A stretch of DNA of 64,000 nucleotides, from assembly GCA_958295785.1 (NCBI GenBank), contig OY282377.1, forward strand, positions 4,094,896-4,158,895. Direction: 5' to 3'. The notes beneath the pieces are model-generated. The model saw only the letters and a program-made list of their open reading frames with translations, did no database searches and was not told where the DNA came from. How positions within the stretch are numbered: position 1 is the first letter of the stretch; each line of letters begins with the position of its first letter. The position numbers and the translations under genes were made by a program. Of this stretch, positions 44,523 through 53,637 are shown in pieces. This stretch comes from an uncultured Latescibacterota bacterium (GTDB taxonomy: Bacteria > Latescibacterota > UBA2968).

Positions 44523-45605
44523 ATGTCACGCATCACACAGCACAATCCCGACAAAGCATATCGAGGATACACCCTGTTTTCGGAGACTTTTTCGGAACCC
44601 AACTGGGAGATCGGCAAAGAAGCGGTGGTGTACCTCATTGACATGGATGGCGAACCCGCACATACGTGGCACCTCGCGCAACACACGGTGCAGTCGCACT
44701 GCCGATTGTTGCCCAACGGCCATCTCTTGGTGCCAACCCACGACCGCTCGGGCGTCACGCAGTGCAGCAATGTCGGGATTTTTGAATACGACCCCGAAGG
44801 CGCGTTGGTCTGGCGCGTGCGTTGTCGCACGGATCACGACTATCAGGTGCGCGACAACGGCAATCTGCTCATCCACACGCTCAACGAAACCATGTGTCCA
44901 GCTCTGGGGTCTGAACTCAAGCGTCATCCGTATATGATCGAGATCACGCGCGACAAAGACCTGGTTTGGGAATGGAAAGGCGAGGAACATCTCGAAGACT
45001 TGGCAGCCTGTTTGTCGCCCGAAGCGTGGCAACACGTCTTGGATCGCGCCACCGGGCAATTTGCCTTTGACTGGGCGCACAACAACACGCTCCAACTCAT
45101 TCCCCCCAATCAAACGTGGGAAGACCACGGCGACGCGCGGTTCAAGCCCGGCAACATTTTCTTTTCGTACCGCAGCAACGACGTCATCGGCGTCATTGAC
45201 TACGACACGGGCGACATTGTGTGGGCATGGGGGCCGGGCATCATCGACGGGCAACACAAGCCTCACATGCTCGCAAACGGCAATGTCCTGATCTTCGACA
45301 ACGGCACCCTGCGCGGCTATTCTCGCGTAATCGAACTCAACCCCATCACCGAAACCATTGATTGGGAATATGTCGCCGACCCCAAAGAAGCGTTTTTCAG
45401 CCGGGCCATTTCCGGCGCCCAACGCCTGCCCAACGGCAACACCCTGATATGCGAAGGCGGGCGTGCCCGTCTCTTTGAAGTCGCGCCCGACAAAGAAATC
45501 GTCTGGGAATTTATCAATCCCTACCGCCATCCAAACGGACGCCCGGTCATATACCGCTGCTTGCGATATGCCCCCGAATACGTCGCGCCGGTTTTGAAAA
45601 AATAA
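44523..45605 (+). CDS. ASST-like (arylsulfotransferase family) beta-propeller protein
   Basis: 360 residues with GGAG upstream of the ATG. Repeated blades such as AVVYLIDMDGEPAHTW, RLLPNGHLLVPTHD, NVGIFEYDPEGALVW, IFFSYRSNDVIGVIDYDTGDIVW, HMLANGNVLIFDNGT and RLPNGNTLICEGG form a propeller. The family is ASST-like, but the canonical aryl-sulfotransferase catalytic residues cannot be confirmed from sequence reading, so transferase activity is unproven. It lies between two sulfatases, and could take part in sulfate transfer or sensing. No signal peptide is seen. Confidence 0.7.
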   Translation: MSRITQHNPDKAYRGYTLFSETFSEPNWEIGKEAVVYLIDMDGEPAHTWHLAQHTVQSHCRLLPNGHLLVPTHDRSGVTQCSNVGIFEYDPEGALVWRVRCRTDHDYQVRDNGNLLIHTLNETMCPALGSELKRHPYMIEITRDKDLVWEWKGEEHLEDLAACLSPEAWQHVLDRATGQFAFDWAHNNTLQLIPPNQTWEDHGDARFKPGNIFFSYRSNDVIGVIDYDTGDIVWAWGPGIIDGQHKPHMLANGNVLIFDNGTLRGYSRVIELNPITETIDWEYVADPKEAFFSRAISGAQRLPNGNTLICEGGRARLFEVAPDKEIVWEFINPYRHPNGRPVIYRCLRYAPEYVAPVLKK

Positions 45606-45616
45606 AAGGAGTTCCT

Positions 45617-47326
45617 ATGTCTTCTCCCAATGTGGTCTTTGTAATCACCGATGATCAAGGATACGGCGATCTGGGCTGTCATGGCAATGACATCATCCAA
45701 ACGCCCAACCTCGACAAATTGCACGCCGAAAGTGTGCGTTTTACCAATTACCATGTCGGCCCCACCTGCGCGCCCACGCGGGCGGGCCTGATGACGGGAC
45801 GCTATTGCAACTGCACGGGCGTGTGGCACACCATTGCCGGACGCTCCCTGTTGCGCCGAGACGAAACCACTATCGCCGACTTTTTCAAAGCCGCGGGGTA
45901 TCGCACCGGCATGTTTGGCAAATGGCACTTGGGCGACAATTACCCGTTTCACCCCCACGACCGGGGCTTTGACACGGTCGTCTACCACGGCGGCGGCGGC
46001 GTCCACCAAACCCCCGACTACTGGGGCAACACCTATTTCAACGACACGTACTTCCGCAACGGCATACCCGAAAAATTCAGGGGCTATTGCACGGACATCT
46101 GGTTTGACGAAGCCAAAAAATTTATCGCAGACAGCGGCGACAATCCCTTTTTCTGCTACATCCCAACCAATGCGCCGCACGGGCCGTTCAACGTGGCCGA
46201 TCACTACCGAGAACTCTACAACGGCGACCTTATGCCCGGCCAACGCGACCGGTTTTACGGCATGATCACCAACATCGACGAAAACGTGGGGCTTATGCGC
46301 GATTTTCTCCGCGAAAGGGGCTTGGAGGAAAACACCATTTTCATCTTCATGACCGACAATGGCACGGCCAATGGCTGCAATCTCGACGGCGATGGCTTTC
46401 TCAAAGATGGCTTCAACGCGGGCATGCGCGGAAAAAAAGGCTCGGAATACGACGGGGGGCATCGCGTGCCCTTCTTCATGCACTGGCCTGCTGGGGGATA
46501 CACCACCAAACGCGACATCGACACCCTCATCGCCAACATCGACTTTTTGCCCACCCTGTGCGACCTGTGCGGCGTTCCCATCTCGGACGACGCGATGGCG
46601 CGCATCAACGGCACGAGCGTCAAACCGCTCCTCGAAGGCGCGGACAACTGGCCCGACCGCGTCCTCGTCACGGACTCGCAGCGCGTTGAAACCCCGATCA
46701 AATGGCGAAAATGCGCGACCATGACCCAGCGTTGGCGGCTCGTCAACGGCGAAGAACTCTACGACATGGACGCGGACCCCGAACAACGGCACAGTGTCGC
46801 GGATCAGCATCCCGAGGTCGTCGCCGAGTTGCGCCAACACTACGAAGACTGGTGGACACTCGTTTCTGAACGCTTTGGCGAAGATGTGCCCATCGTCATC
46901 GGGTCTGAACGCGAACCCTTCTCGGTGATTACCACGCACGACTGGCACAATGAAAACAGCGAAACGGCTTGGAATCAGGCGATGATCCGCAAGGGCATGG
47001 CGTGCAATGGTCGCTGGGCAATCGACGTTGCCGAGCCTGGGGACTACACCTTTGAATTGCGCCGCTGGCCTCGGGAAGAAAACCGCGCCATCACCGAGGG
47101 CATCCCGGGAAAACTCACGCCCTATTACGGCGGCAACGCCATTGCCGTGAACACCGCGCGCATCCGCGTTGACGGCAAAGAAAAAACGCAATCCATCGGC
47201 CCAAAAGACAAAGGGATCGCGTTTACCTACACCCTCGACGCCGGCGAAACCAGCCTCGAAACCGAACTCACCGACGGCAACGGCATCGCACTCGGCGCGT
47301 ATTATGTATATGTGGAAAAGCAGTAA
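45617..47326 (+). CDS. Type I sulfatase, CxPTR active site
   Basis: 569 residues; AAAGGAG precedes the ATG by 6 nt and the start lies 11 nt after the ASST-like stop. NVVFVITDDQGYGDLGCHG begins the sulfatase core, with the canonical CAPTRAG site and FGKWHLGDNYPFHPHDRG. The C-terminal about 180 residues (FSVITTHDWHNENSETAW... to the end) form a beta-rich extra domain. It is a large arylsulfatase A/B-like enzyme likely acting on polymeric sulfated substrates. The very long minus-strand frame opposite it is an artefact of codon bias. Confidence 0.94.
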   Translation: MSSPNVVFVITDDQGYGDLGCHGNDIIQTPNLDKLHAESVRFTNYHVGPTCAPTRAGLMTGRYCNCTGVWHTIAGRSLLRRDETTIADFFKAAGYRTGMFGKWHLGDNYPFHPHDRGFDTVVYHGGGGVHQTPDYWGNTYFNDTYFRNGIPEKFRGYCTDIWFDEAKKFIADSGDNPFFCYIPTNAPHGPFNVADHYRELYNGDLMPGQRDRFYGMITNIDENVGLMRDFLRERGLEENTIFIFMTDNGTANGCNLDGDGFLKDGFNAGMRGKKGSEYDGGHRVPFFMHWPAGGYTTKRDIDTLIANIDFLPTLCDLCGVPISDDAMARINGTSVKPLLEGADNWPDRVLVTDSQRVETPIKWRKCATMTQRWRLVNGEELYDMDADPEQRHSVADQHPEVVAELRQHYEDWWTLVSERFGEDVPIVIGSEREPFSVITTHDWHNENSETAWNQAMIRKGMACNGRWAIDVAEPGDYTFELRRWPREENRAITEGIPGKLTPYYGGNAIAVNTARIRVDGKEKTQSIGPKDKGIAFTYTLDAGETSLETELTDGNGIALGAYYVYVEKQ

Positions 47327-47377
47327 GACGCAAGAGGGGAGAGGGCGACCGTCCAGCCACCGCAAAATCGAGACATG

Positions 47378-47453
47378 AAAACGTAGGGGCGATGCCCCCG
47401 TGCTCGCCCAAAGATACAAGATACAAGATGAGAGGATAGAAATGTAGGGGCGG
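47378..47453 (+). repeat. Dispersed palindromic repeat, one full and one partial copy
   Basis: CGTAGGGGCGATGCCCCCGT with the GGGCGA/TCGCCC hairpin, followed by CAAAGATACAAGATACAAGA and then a second start of the repeat (AGGATAGAAATGTAGGGGCGG). It lies between the last sulfatase and the surA-like gene. The same block, including the CAAGATACAAG tail, occurs at 61890-61953. Confidence 0.85.
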
Positions 47454-47485
47454 TGACTAACCACTCACAACAGGAGTTTCTCGAC

Positions 47486-48727
47486 ATGAAAATCGCATTT
47501 TTCAACCTCCTAATCGGCATATTCACACTCGTAAGCACAGCGCGTGCAGAGCCTGTGTTGTTGGATAAAATTGTGGCGGTGGTGGATGACGAGATCGTGT
47601 TGCAGTCGGATGTGGAGAACAAGTTGCGAATGACGCTGATCGGGCGTGGAATTGATGTGCGTACCCTGCCACAGGCCGAACTCGAGGATATGTTCAACAA
47701 AGTGCTGGAGAATGAAATTCAGCGCAAATTATTGCTGGCCAAGGCGCGGGAAGACAGCATTGAGGTGGATGAGGATCGCGTGGAAGAAATGGTGCGGGCG
47801 CAGATTCGCCAGTTCAAGGAGGAGTTTGGCGCGGCGGCTTTTGCCGAAGAATTGAAAAAGCAGGGATTGACCGAACGGCAAGTGCGGGACGAATTTAGGG
47901 AGCAATTTCGCAATCAGTATTTGGAACGCAGCATGAATGAGATGCTCGCGCAGCAGGTAAGCGTGTCGCCTCGGGATGTGAAGGCGTTTCAAGAAAAATA
48001 CCGGCGCGGCGAATCAGACGTCGTGTCCCTGAGTCATATTTTTCTCGAACCGGCTGCATCCGTTGAACAGCAGGACAAAATTCGACCGCAGGCAGAAGCG
48101 GTTTTGGAACGCATTCGGGCGGGTGAAAATTTTGCCGCACTGGCAAAAGAATATTCACAAGATCCGGGTAGCGCGTCTCAAGGTGGAGATCTGGGCTTTT
48201 TTGGGCGCGGCACTATGGTGACGGCATTTGAGGAGGTTGCATTTGGTCTCAAAGTGGGCGAGGTGAGCGACCTCGTGCAATCGAAGTTTGGCTTTCACAT
48301 CATCCGCGTAGAGGAAATCGCGGGCGATCAGGTGCGGGCGCGTCACATCTTGTTTTTGTTGCCGGCAGACGAAGAAGCCGCACAACGCAGGGCCATGGCT
48401 TTGTACCAACAGATTCAAGAGGGGGCGGCTTTTGCCGAACTCGCACGCGCAGAATCCGATTTTGAACAGACCGCGTCTCGCGGCGGATTTTTGGGGAGTT
48501 TTCCCAAGGCCAATCTGCCCCCCGAATACGCAGATGTGGTGCGCGCACTCAAACCGGGCGAGGTGAGTTTGCCCGTGAAAATGGAAGGCGGGTGGAATTT
48601 ATTTCGGATCAATGACGATGCCAGCGCGTTAGAAGAGATTGCCAAACAAGAGCGTTTGCAGGCGTTGTTCCGCGAAAAGTTGGCGGAAACCCGAAAAAAG
48701 TTGTACGTGGATGTGAGGTTGGAATAG
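47486..48727 (+). CDS. surA: SurA-type periplasmic peptidyl-prolyl isomerase/chaperone
   Basis: 413 residues from the ATG at 47486 (AGGAG upstream). The signal peptide ends near STARA-EP. The N-terminal chaperone part ([25 protein letters not shown]) is typical of SurA. Two parvulin (PpiC) domains follow: about 180-280 ([11 protein letters not shown]...[25 protein letters not shown]) and about 285-385 ([11 protein letters not shown]...[16 protein letters not shown]). SurA escorts outer-membrane proteins through the periplasm, which points to a two-membrane cell envelope. It precedes an S4 protein and the FtsEX-like genes on the plus strand. Confidence 0.92.
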   Translation: MKIAFFNLLIGIFTLVSTARAEPVLLDKIVAVVDDEIVLQSDVENKLRMTLIGRGIDVRTLPQAELEDMFNKVLENEIQRKLLLAKAREDSIEVDEDRVEEMVRAQIRQFKEEFGAAAFAEELKKQGLTERQVRDEFREQFRNQYLERSMNEMLAQQVSVSPRDVKAFQEKYRRGESDVVSLSHIFLEPAASVEQQDKIRPQAEAVLERIRAGENFAALAKEYSQDPGSASQGGDLGFFGRGTMVTAFEEVAFGLKVGEVSDLVQSKFGFHIIRVEEIAGDQVRARHILFLLPADEEAAQRRAMALYQQIQEGAAFAELARAESDFEQTASRGGFLGSFPKANLPPEYADVVRALKPGEVSLPVKMEGGWNLFRINDDASALEEIAKQERLQALFREKLAETRKKLYVDVRLE

Positions 48728-48807
48728 ACCCCTGTCCCAAATCGCCCGAGCGCGTGATCGCAATGGGGCAGGGCCTGTGTCCGCCCAAATTGGATGCGAG
48801 GTTTGAA

Positions 48808-49080
48808 ATGAGATTGGATGTCTATTTGAATGCGTGTTGTCTGGTGCGGCGGCGGTCAGAGGCCAAGCGGGCGTGCGACAATGGGATTGTGACGGTGGAA
48901 GGGCAAAAGGCCAAGCCGAGTCGCGTTTTACACGTTGGGCAACGGGTGTGCATTGCGTTTTCCGACCACCTGTTGGAGTTTGAGGTGATCGCGATGCCAC
49001 GGGGCAATGTGTCGCGCAAGCAGGCGCCGAATTTTTATCGCATTGTTCGAGATGAAGCGCGTGCGCCCGAGTTTTTTTGA
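48808..49080 (+). CDS. S4-domain RNA-binding protein (Hsp15/RqcP-like)
   Basis: 90 residues from the ATG at 48808 (GAGG 6 nt upstream). The S4 fold is visible: MRLDVYLNACCLVRRRSEAKRAC then DNGIVTVEGQKAKPSRVLHVGQRVCI. This matches the Hsp15/RqcP group, which binds the 50S subunit carrying stalled peptidyl-tRNA. No other domain is present. Ribosome rescue by tmRNA is encoded elsewhere in this window. Confidence 0.85.
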   Translation: MRLDVYLNACCLVRRRSEAKRACDNGIVTVEGQKAKPSRVLHVGQRVCIAFSDHLLEFEVIAMPRGNVSRKQAPNFYRIVRDEARAPEFF

Positions 49081-49139
49081 GCAAGACAGCATCCAAAACA
49101 GAAAGGCGATGGCCGGCAGAGGCTGGTCGTTTTTCATTT

Positions 49140-49904
49140 ATGTCAAATTCCAATACCACAGCGACGCCTTATACCCGCTTGGCGACCATTTACGATTATG
49201 CGATGCGACACGTGGATTACGTGCATTGGGCGCGCTATGTGTTGTCGTTGCTCGCACGGCACCATGCGGTGCCCAGTCGCGTGTTGGATTTGGCCTGCGG
49301 CACGGGCAGTTTGGCGCTGGAGCTCCACCGCCGAGGGGTTGATGTTTTGGGCGCGGATGGGTGCAAAGAGATGATGAGCGTGGCTGTGGAAAAGGCGCGC
49401 AAGTTGAATTATCCCATCCCATTTTATCATCGCAATTTGCTCAATTTGGACGATCTGCCCGCCTGTGATGCGGTGTTGTGTTTGTACGATAGCATTAACT
49501 ATTTGATGTCTCCCGAGATGGTGTTGCAGGCATTTGAAGAAGTGCATCGCGTCGTCACCCGCAACGGTGTTTTTGTGGTGGATATTTGCACAGAGAACAA
49601 CTCGAGGCAATACTTTAGCAATATGCAGTCCACAGAGGCAGGGGATGGATTTTCGTATCTGCGGCACAGTTATTACAAGAAGCGGGAGGGGGTTCAGTAC
49701 AACAAATTTGAGATTCATTTTGAAGACACAGATGAAATGGTGACGGAGTTGCATCAACAGCGCGTTTATTCTTTGGCGATGATCGAGAAAATTGTAGCGG
49801 CCTCGCCTTTTGAGATGGTGGGGGCTTACGGGGGGTTTGGGTACGCGCCGCCGACAGAATTGTCGGACCGCGTGCATTTTGTGCTGAAAAAACGGAATAC
49901 ATAA
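49140..49904 (+). CDS. SAM-dependent class I methyltransferase
   Basis: 254 residues from the ATG at 49140 (MSNSNTTATPYTRLATIYD). Motif I, VLDLACGTGSLALELHRRG, binds SAM, and later segments (DAVLCLYDSINYL, NGVFVVDICTEN) fit class I methyltransferases. The target is unknown; the fold alone does not decide between small molecules, proteins and RNA. No strong ribosome binding site is seen, so the start is less certain (a TTG at 49077 is open). Confidence 0.88.
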   Translation: MSNSNTTATPYTRLATIYDYAMRHVDYVHWARYVLSLLARHHAVPSRVLDLACGTGSLALELHRRGVDVLGADGCKEMMSVAVEKARKLNYPIPFYHRNLLNLDDLPACDAVLCLYDSINYLMSPEMVLQAFEEVHRVVTRNGVFVVDICTENNSRQYFSNMQSTEAGDGFSYLRHSYYKKREGVQYNKFEIHFEDTDEMVTELHQQRVYSLAMIEKIVAASPFEMVGAYGGFGYAPPTELSDRVHFVLKKRNT

Positions 49905-49994
49905 CAAAAAGCGCGCAGACGTGGCCTACAACGCAACCGGGTATCATTGGTCGTTGAACGGGCCCGAGAGGCAGTCCGTGCGAAAAAACAAAAC

Positions 49995-50657
49995 ATGAGC
50001 GTCATCAAATTTCAACATGTGCAAGTTGAGCGGCAGGGCCAACCGATATTGATCAATGTGGATTTCGAGATCGATCATGGCGAGTTCGCCTATTTGATCG
50101 GGCAGACCAGCGCGGAAACAAGCGCGGTATTTGGGCTCATTATTTTTCGGGAACTGCCCAGTTCGGGCGTGGTATTTGTCGGGAAATACGATTCGCAGCA
50201 GATTCGCAGGGCGGATGTGCCGAAGGCGCGCCGAGGCGTGGGCGCGGTGTTTCGAGATTTCAACTTGTTGCGCGACCGCACGGTGTATGAAAATGTGGCG
50301 TTCGCGCTCGAAGTGACAGGGGTTGCGCGGCGACGGGTAAAGCGCAAAACACTCGCGGCGTTGTCGGATGTGGATTTGTTGCACAAACGCGATGCGTATC
50401 CAGACGTGTTGTCGGGCCGCGAGCGGCAACGAGTGGCGATAGCGCGCGCCCTGGCGAATGATCCCGCGGTTTTGTTGATCGATGATCCGACCACCAACGC
50501 GGATGCCGAGGCAGCCGATGATCTGATGGCGATTTTTGCGAAAATGCACGCGCGAGGCATGGCCGCGATCATGGCGACCGGCGATGCGGAATTGGTGGCG
50601 CGATATCCGCGGCGAATATTGCGGTTGGTAGATGGGGTCTTATACCAAATTGAATAG
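49995..50657 (+). CDS. ftsE: FtsE-like protein with degraded ATPase motifs
   Basis: 220 residues from the ATG at 49995 (MSVIKFQHVQVERQGQPIL). Overall alignment to FtsE is clear (RDRTVYENVAFALEVTG, LSGRERQRVAIARAL). However, every key ATP site is altered. Walker A, normally GxSGAGKST, reads GQTSAETSAV, so the lysine is gone. The Q-loop is VFRDFNLL, so glutamine is arginine. Walker B is LLIDDP, with aspartate in place of the catalytic glutamate. The H-loop is MATGD, so histidine is glycine. It cannot be a normal ATPase, but may still scaffold FtsX. FtsX follows, separated by a 448-bp insert. The last codons lie within the inverted repeat that bounds that insert. Confidence 0.9.
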   Translation: MSVIKFQHVQVERQGQPILINVDFEIDHGEFAYLIGQTSAETSAVFGLIIFRELPSSGVVFVGKYDSQQIRRADVPKARRGVGAVFRDFNLLRDRTVYENVAFALEVTGVARRRVKRKTLAALSDVDLLHKRDAYPDVLSGRERQRVAIARALANDPAVLLIDDPTTNADAEAADDLMAIFAKMHARGMAAIMATGDAELVARYPRRILRLVDGVLYQIE

Positions 50658-51089
50658 CTGTTGTCCTCATGTGATGCGCTATGTTGCCCGCAAGCGATCC
50701 CCTTGACCTTACGCAATCATTCAGAGAAGCCATGGCAACAAGGCCATCCCAAAAGACCATCAGATAAAACCATCACGCACAGCGCACAAGGCCGTCTCGC
50801 AACCCACAGCGATTATGTAGCCAACTTTGCAGGCCAACGCATGTGGTGTGTGCAACGAAGCGCTTTGCGCTGTGCCAGTCCCTCGGCGCATGAGAGCGGC
50901 ATTTTTTGCCTCCTTTTTTTGCTGTTGAAAAAAAGTAGGTCGCCGCACGCCGTAGGCACAGGCGTAGCCAACGCATCAAAGGCAACCCACATGGAGGCAG
51001 AACCAAACGCTTTACGTAAGTCTTTTCCCCATTCCTCATTCCTCCCTGATGGGAGGCAGGATACGGACAACTTAAAAGCAATTTGGTAT
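50642..51089. mobile_element. 448-bp insert bounded by inverted repeats, between ftsE and ftsX
   Basis: ATACCAAATTG at 50642-50652 and its inverse CAATTTGGTAT at 51079-51089 bound a 448-bp stretch with no credible protein gene. The left repeat also supplies the last five FtsE codons. A block starting ATACCAAAATTGAATTGCTGTTGTCC-like occurs again at 61799-61825 in single form. The layout fits a MITE-like element inserted into the ftsE-ftsX junction. A long frame reaching FtsX across it is an artefact. Confidence 0.55.
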
Positions 51090-51116
51090 TACACATTGAG
51101 CAGGCGGAAACGTGAA

Positions 51117-51962
51117 ATGGATTTTTTACTGGTGTTGCGCGAGACATTGCGGGGCGTTGCGCGCACGGGAATCGCGGGCGTGATTTCTGTGGCGACTATC
51201 GGGGTCTCCCTGCTGGTGTTGGGCTGGTTTGGGCAGGTGATTGTGGGCGCGCACGCGCTGGTTGACCACTTGCGCGAACATGTGGAGATAGATATTTACT
51301 TTGTGGAAGGCGTTTCACAACAGCGCGTGTTTGCGCTGGAGCGCACGTTGAAAGGCATGCCCGAGGTGGCCGAGGTCGCGTATGTGGATCAAGACACAGC
51401 GGCCAAAGAATTTCGCGCCTTATTTGGTCCGAGCATGGTTGACGCGCTCTCGCGCAATCCCTTGCCCGCTTCGCTCAGGGTTCGCATTGCGCCCGGTGCG
51501 GATATGCCGCGCCGAACTCGGGCCGTTGCAATGGCTGTAAGCGGTCACGAAACTGTAGAAGGGGTGAATGTGGGCGATGTGTGGGTGGATGCGTTGGCGC
51601 GATTTGTGCAAGTGATCATCGGGGTTGGGCTCGTGCTGGGCAGTGCGCTGTGTTTGGCGTGTGCGTTTGCAGTGGGCAATACGACCAAGTCGATGGTGCT
51701 CGCGCAGCGCGATGCCATTGAGATTATGCGGTTGGTCGGCGCGACAGAGGCGACTGTGCGGATGCCCTTGTGGATCGGTGGCGCGATCCAAGGTGTTGCC
51801 GGCGGGTTGTTGGCATCTGCGATGTTGTCTTATGTCGCGTCTTGGTGGACGGTTCGCGTGCCGGATTTGGCGGTCCGACCGTCGGTTGAGATGGGATTCG
51901 GGCTGGTGGTGATAGGCGCGGCGCTGGGGGTGATAGGGAGTTGGGGCTCGTTAAAAAAGTAA
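51117..51962 (+). CDS. ftsX: FtsX-like cell-division membrane protein
   Basis: 281 residues from the ATG at 51117, which gives a clean N-terminus (MDFLLVLRETLRGVARTG). Four membrane helices are predicted by eye: about 18-42, 165-190, 210-240 and 258-278. The periplasmic loop between the first two (VEIDIYFVEGVSQQRVFALERTLKGMPEVAEVAYVDQDTAA) is typical of FtsX. FtsX normally couples FtsE ATP hydrolysis to peptidoglycan hydrolase activation. Here the neighbouring FtsE is degraded, so coupling may be altered. It is followed by an EnvC-like coiled coil. Confidence 0.92.
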   Translation: MDFLLVLRETLRGVARTGIAGVISVATIGVSLLVLGWFGQVIVGAHALVDHLREHVEIDIYFVEGVSQQRVFALERTLKGMPEVAEVAYVDQDTAAKEFRALFGPSMVDALSRNPLPASLRVRIAPGADMPRRTRAVAMAVSGHETVEGVNVGDVWVDALARFVQVIIGVGLVLGSALCLACAFAVGNTTKSMVLAQRDAIEIMRLVGATEATVRMPLWIGGAIQGVAGGLLASAMLSYVASWWTVRVPDLAVRPSVEMGFGLVVIGAALGVIGSWGSLKK

Positions 51963-52004
51963 AGGACAGAGTTCCCTCCAAAAAAACAAAGTGCGGGGTG
52001 CAAA

Positions 52005-52664
52005 GTGCAAAGTGTAGCGCGTACAATATGTGCGATGGCCTTTTTGATCGCGGTATCGGTCAATGCGATGGCGCAGACGACCCCTGAATTGGAAGCGCGA
52101 TTGAAGGCAGAGCGAGCCGCGCTGGACAGTTTGAAAGCGCGCATAGCGGCTGAGGACAGGCATTTGCAACGGGCGCGCCCTGCGTCGGAAGAGGAGATGC
52201 TGGCGCGACTCGAGCGCGATATGACGCAGGTTGAGGAGGCATTGCGCGTGGTGCAGAGCACATCTCGGGAATTGGCGCAGCAGATCGGGATCACGGAACA
52301 ACAACTTCGGCAGGCCCAAGGCCAACTCAAAACGCGCGAGCAGAATATGGCGCGGCGCGTGCGCGAAAGATATAAAATGGAGCATCGGGGAATCCTGGCG
52401 GTGTTGTTTTCAGCGCGGTCATTTGGCAATGCAGCGCAGCGCGTGCGGTATTTGTCTCAACTGGCGGATCGGGATCAGCGAGATTTTCAGGCATTGCAAG
52501 CCGCGCGCAAACGGGTGAGCCTTTTTTACGCCATCCACAGTTCTCAGCAGCGGCGACAGCAAATTTTGATGCAACGCGAACTTGCAAATGAGCAGGGCTT
52601 AAAACGTTGGGCAACCGATAAGTCGCAGATTTTGAAGCAACGCAGAATATCACAAAACAAATGA
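52005..52664 (+). CDS. EnvC-like coiled-coil protein lacking the LytM domain
   Basis: 219 residues from a GTG at 52005; the ATG at 52035 also works. An N-terminal signal peptide (AMAFLIAVSVNAMAQ) is followed by coiled coil from about 25 to 130 (ELEARLKAERAALDSLKARIAAED; LRVVQSTSRELAQQIG), then MARRVRERYKMEHRGILAVLFSARSFGNAAQRVRYLSQLADRDQ, a hallmark of EnvC. EnvC usually ends with a LytM (M23-like) domain that activates amidases; that domain is absent. The context (ftsE, ftsX, envC) supports the identity. Its stop overlaps the next gene by 4 nt. Confidence 0.85.
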   Translation: MQSVARTICAMAFLIAVSVNAMAQTTPELEARLKAERAALDSLKARIAAEDRHLQRARPASEEEMLARLERDMTQVEEALRVVQSTSRELAQQIGITEQQLRQAQGQLKTREQNMARRVRERYKMEHRGILAVLFSARSFGNAAQRVRYLSQLADRDQRDFQALQAARKRVSLFYAIHSSQQRRQQILMQRELANEQGLKRWATDKSQILKQRRISQNK

Positions 52665-53623
52665 AAATGAACTTTCAATCGGCTCTAAATTTTTTGTTGT
52701 CGGGTGATGAACTGGTGTTGACAACCCATGTGCATGCAGATGGCGATGGCCTGGGCGCGGTTTTGGGGTTGAGCCATTGGTTGGCGCAGCAGGGGCGGGA
52801 GCACCGGATTTTGGTGGCGGATGAGACGCTGGATCGCAAGTTTCGGTTTTTGCCGGGCTATGACCGCATTGCGTTGCGCGGCGCGTGGGACACTGGCTCG
52901 CCCGTGCAGCGCCTCGTGGTGGTAGACGCGCCCACCCTGTCCAAAGAGCGCGTGGGCGATGTGGCGGATCTGATTGGGCCTGCAACCCAAACGCTGGTGA
53001 TCGATCATCACTTGGGCGAAGACGAGGCGGGCGATGTGCAGGTGATCGATCCAGACGCCAGCGCGGCGAGCGAGTTGATCTATTTGCTCATCCGCGCATC
53101 GAATACGGGGTTCACGCCCGAGATCGCCACTTGTTTGTACGCCGGGATTGCGTTTGACACGAAGTTATTCAAGCATTCGCATCCAGAACGCGCGATCTGC
53201 GTGGCCGCCCAACTCGTCGACCACGGCGCGGACCCGCAACAGGTCGCCGAGGATTTGTTTTCGCATCAGACCTACGAGACAGTGAAAACCCTGGGGTTCG
53301 CGCTGTCGAACATGACCTTGCACGAAAAAGGACGGGTCAGCGCGTTGTACGTGGATCACCAGACTATGATGATGGATGGCGACTTGGACGGAGTGGTGGA
53401 TCACGCGATGGCGATTGACGGCGTTGAAGTCGCGTTGTTTTTCAAGGAATACGATCCGGGACAACAGCGGGTGAGTTTGCGGTCGCGGGGAAACGTGGAT
53501 GTCAACCGCATCGCCCGACAATTCGATGGCGGGGGTCACATGCGCGCCTCGGGATGTCTCATCGAGGGCACTGTCGATGAGGCGCGAGCGCGGTTGCTCT
53601 TTGTTGTGCGCGAGCAATTGTGA
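52661..53623 (+). CDS. nrnA: DHH-family phosphoesterase (NrnA-like)
   Basis: 320 residues. DHH phosphoesterase motifs: THVHADGDGLGAVLG (motif I), VVVDAPT, LVIDHHLGEDEAG (DHH) and GIAFDTKLFKHSHPERA; the DHHA1 domain ends with FDGGGHMRASGC. It probably degrades nanoRNAs to mononucleotides and dephosphorylates pAp, as NrnA does. The start ATGA overlaps the envC-like stop, so the genes are coupled. Length matches the family. Confidence 0.93.
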   Translation: MKMNFQSALNFLLSGDELVLTTHVHADGDGLGAVLGLSHWLAQQGREHRILVADETLDRKFRFLPGYDRIALRGAWDTGSPVQRLVVVDAPTLSKERVGDVADLIGPATQTLVIDHHLGEDEAGDVQVIDPDASAASELIYLLIRASNTGFTPEIATCLYAGIAFDTKLFKHSHPERAICVAAQLVDHGADPQQVAEDLFSHQTYETVKTLGFALSNMTLHEKGRVSALYVDHQTMMMDGDLDGVVDHAMAIDGVEVALFFKEYDPGQQRVSLRSRGNVDVNRIARQFDGGGHMRASGCLIEGTVDEARARLLFVVREQL

Positions 53624-53637
53624 CAAAGAGATGCGAC

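Noticed and set aside
45521-47464. 647-codon open frame on the minus strand opposite the third sulfatase
   Set aside because: The plus strand encodes a clear sulfatase with CAPTR and many conserved motifs; the antisense frame is a consequence of codon bias and shows no family.
50661-51116. Extension of FtsX upstream to 50661
   Set aside because: The added residues come from the inverted-repeat-bounded insert; the ATG at 51117 gives the family N-terminus.
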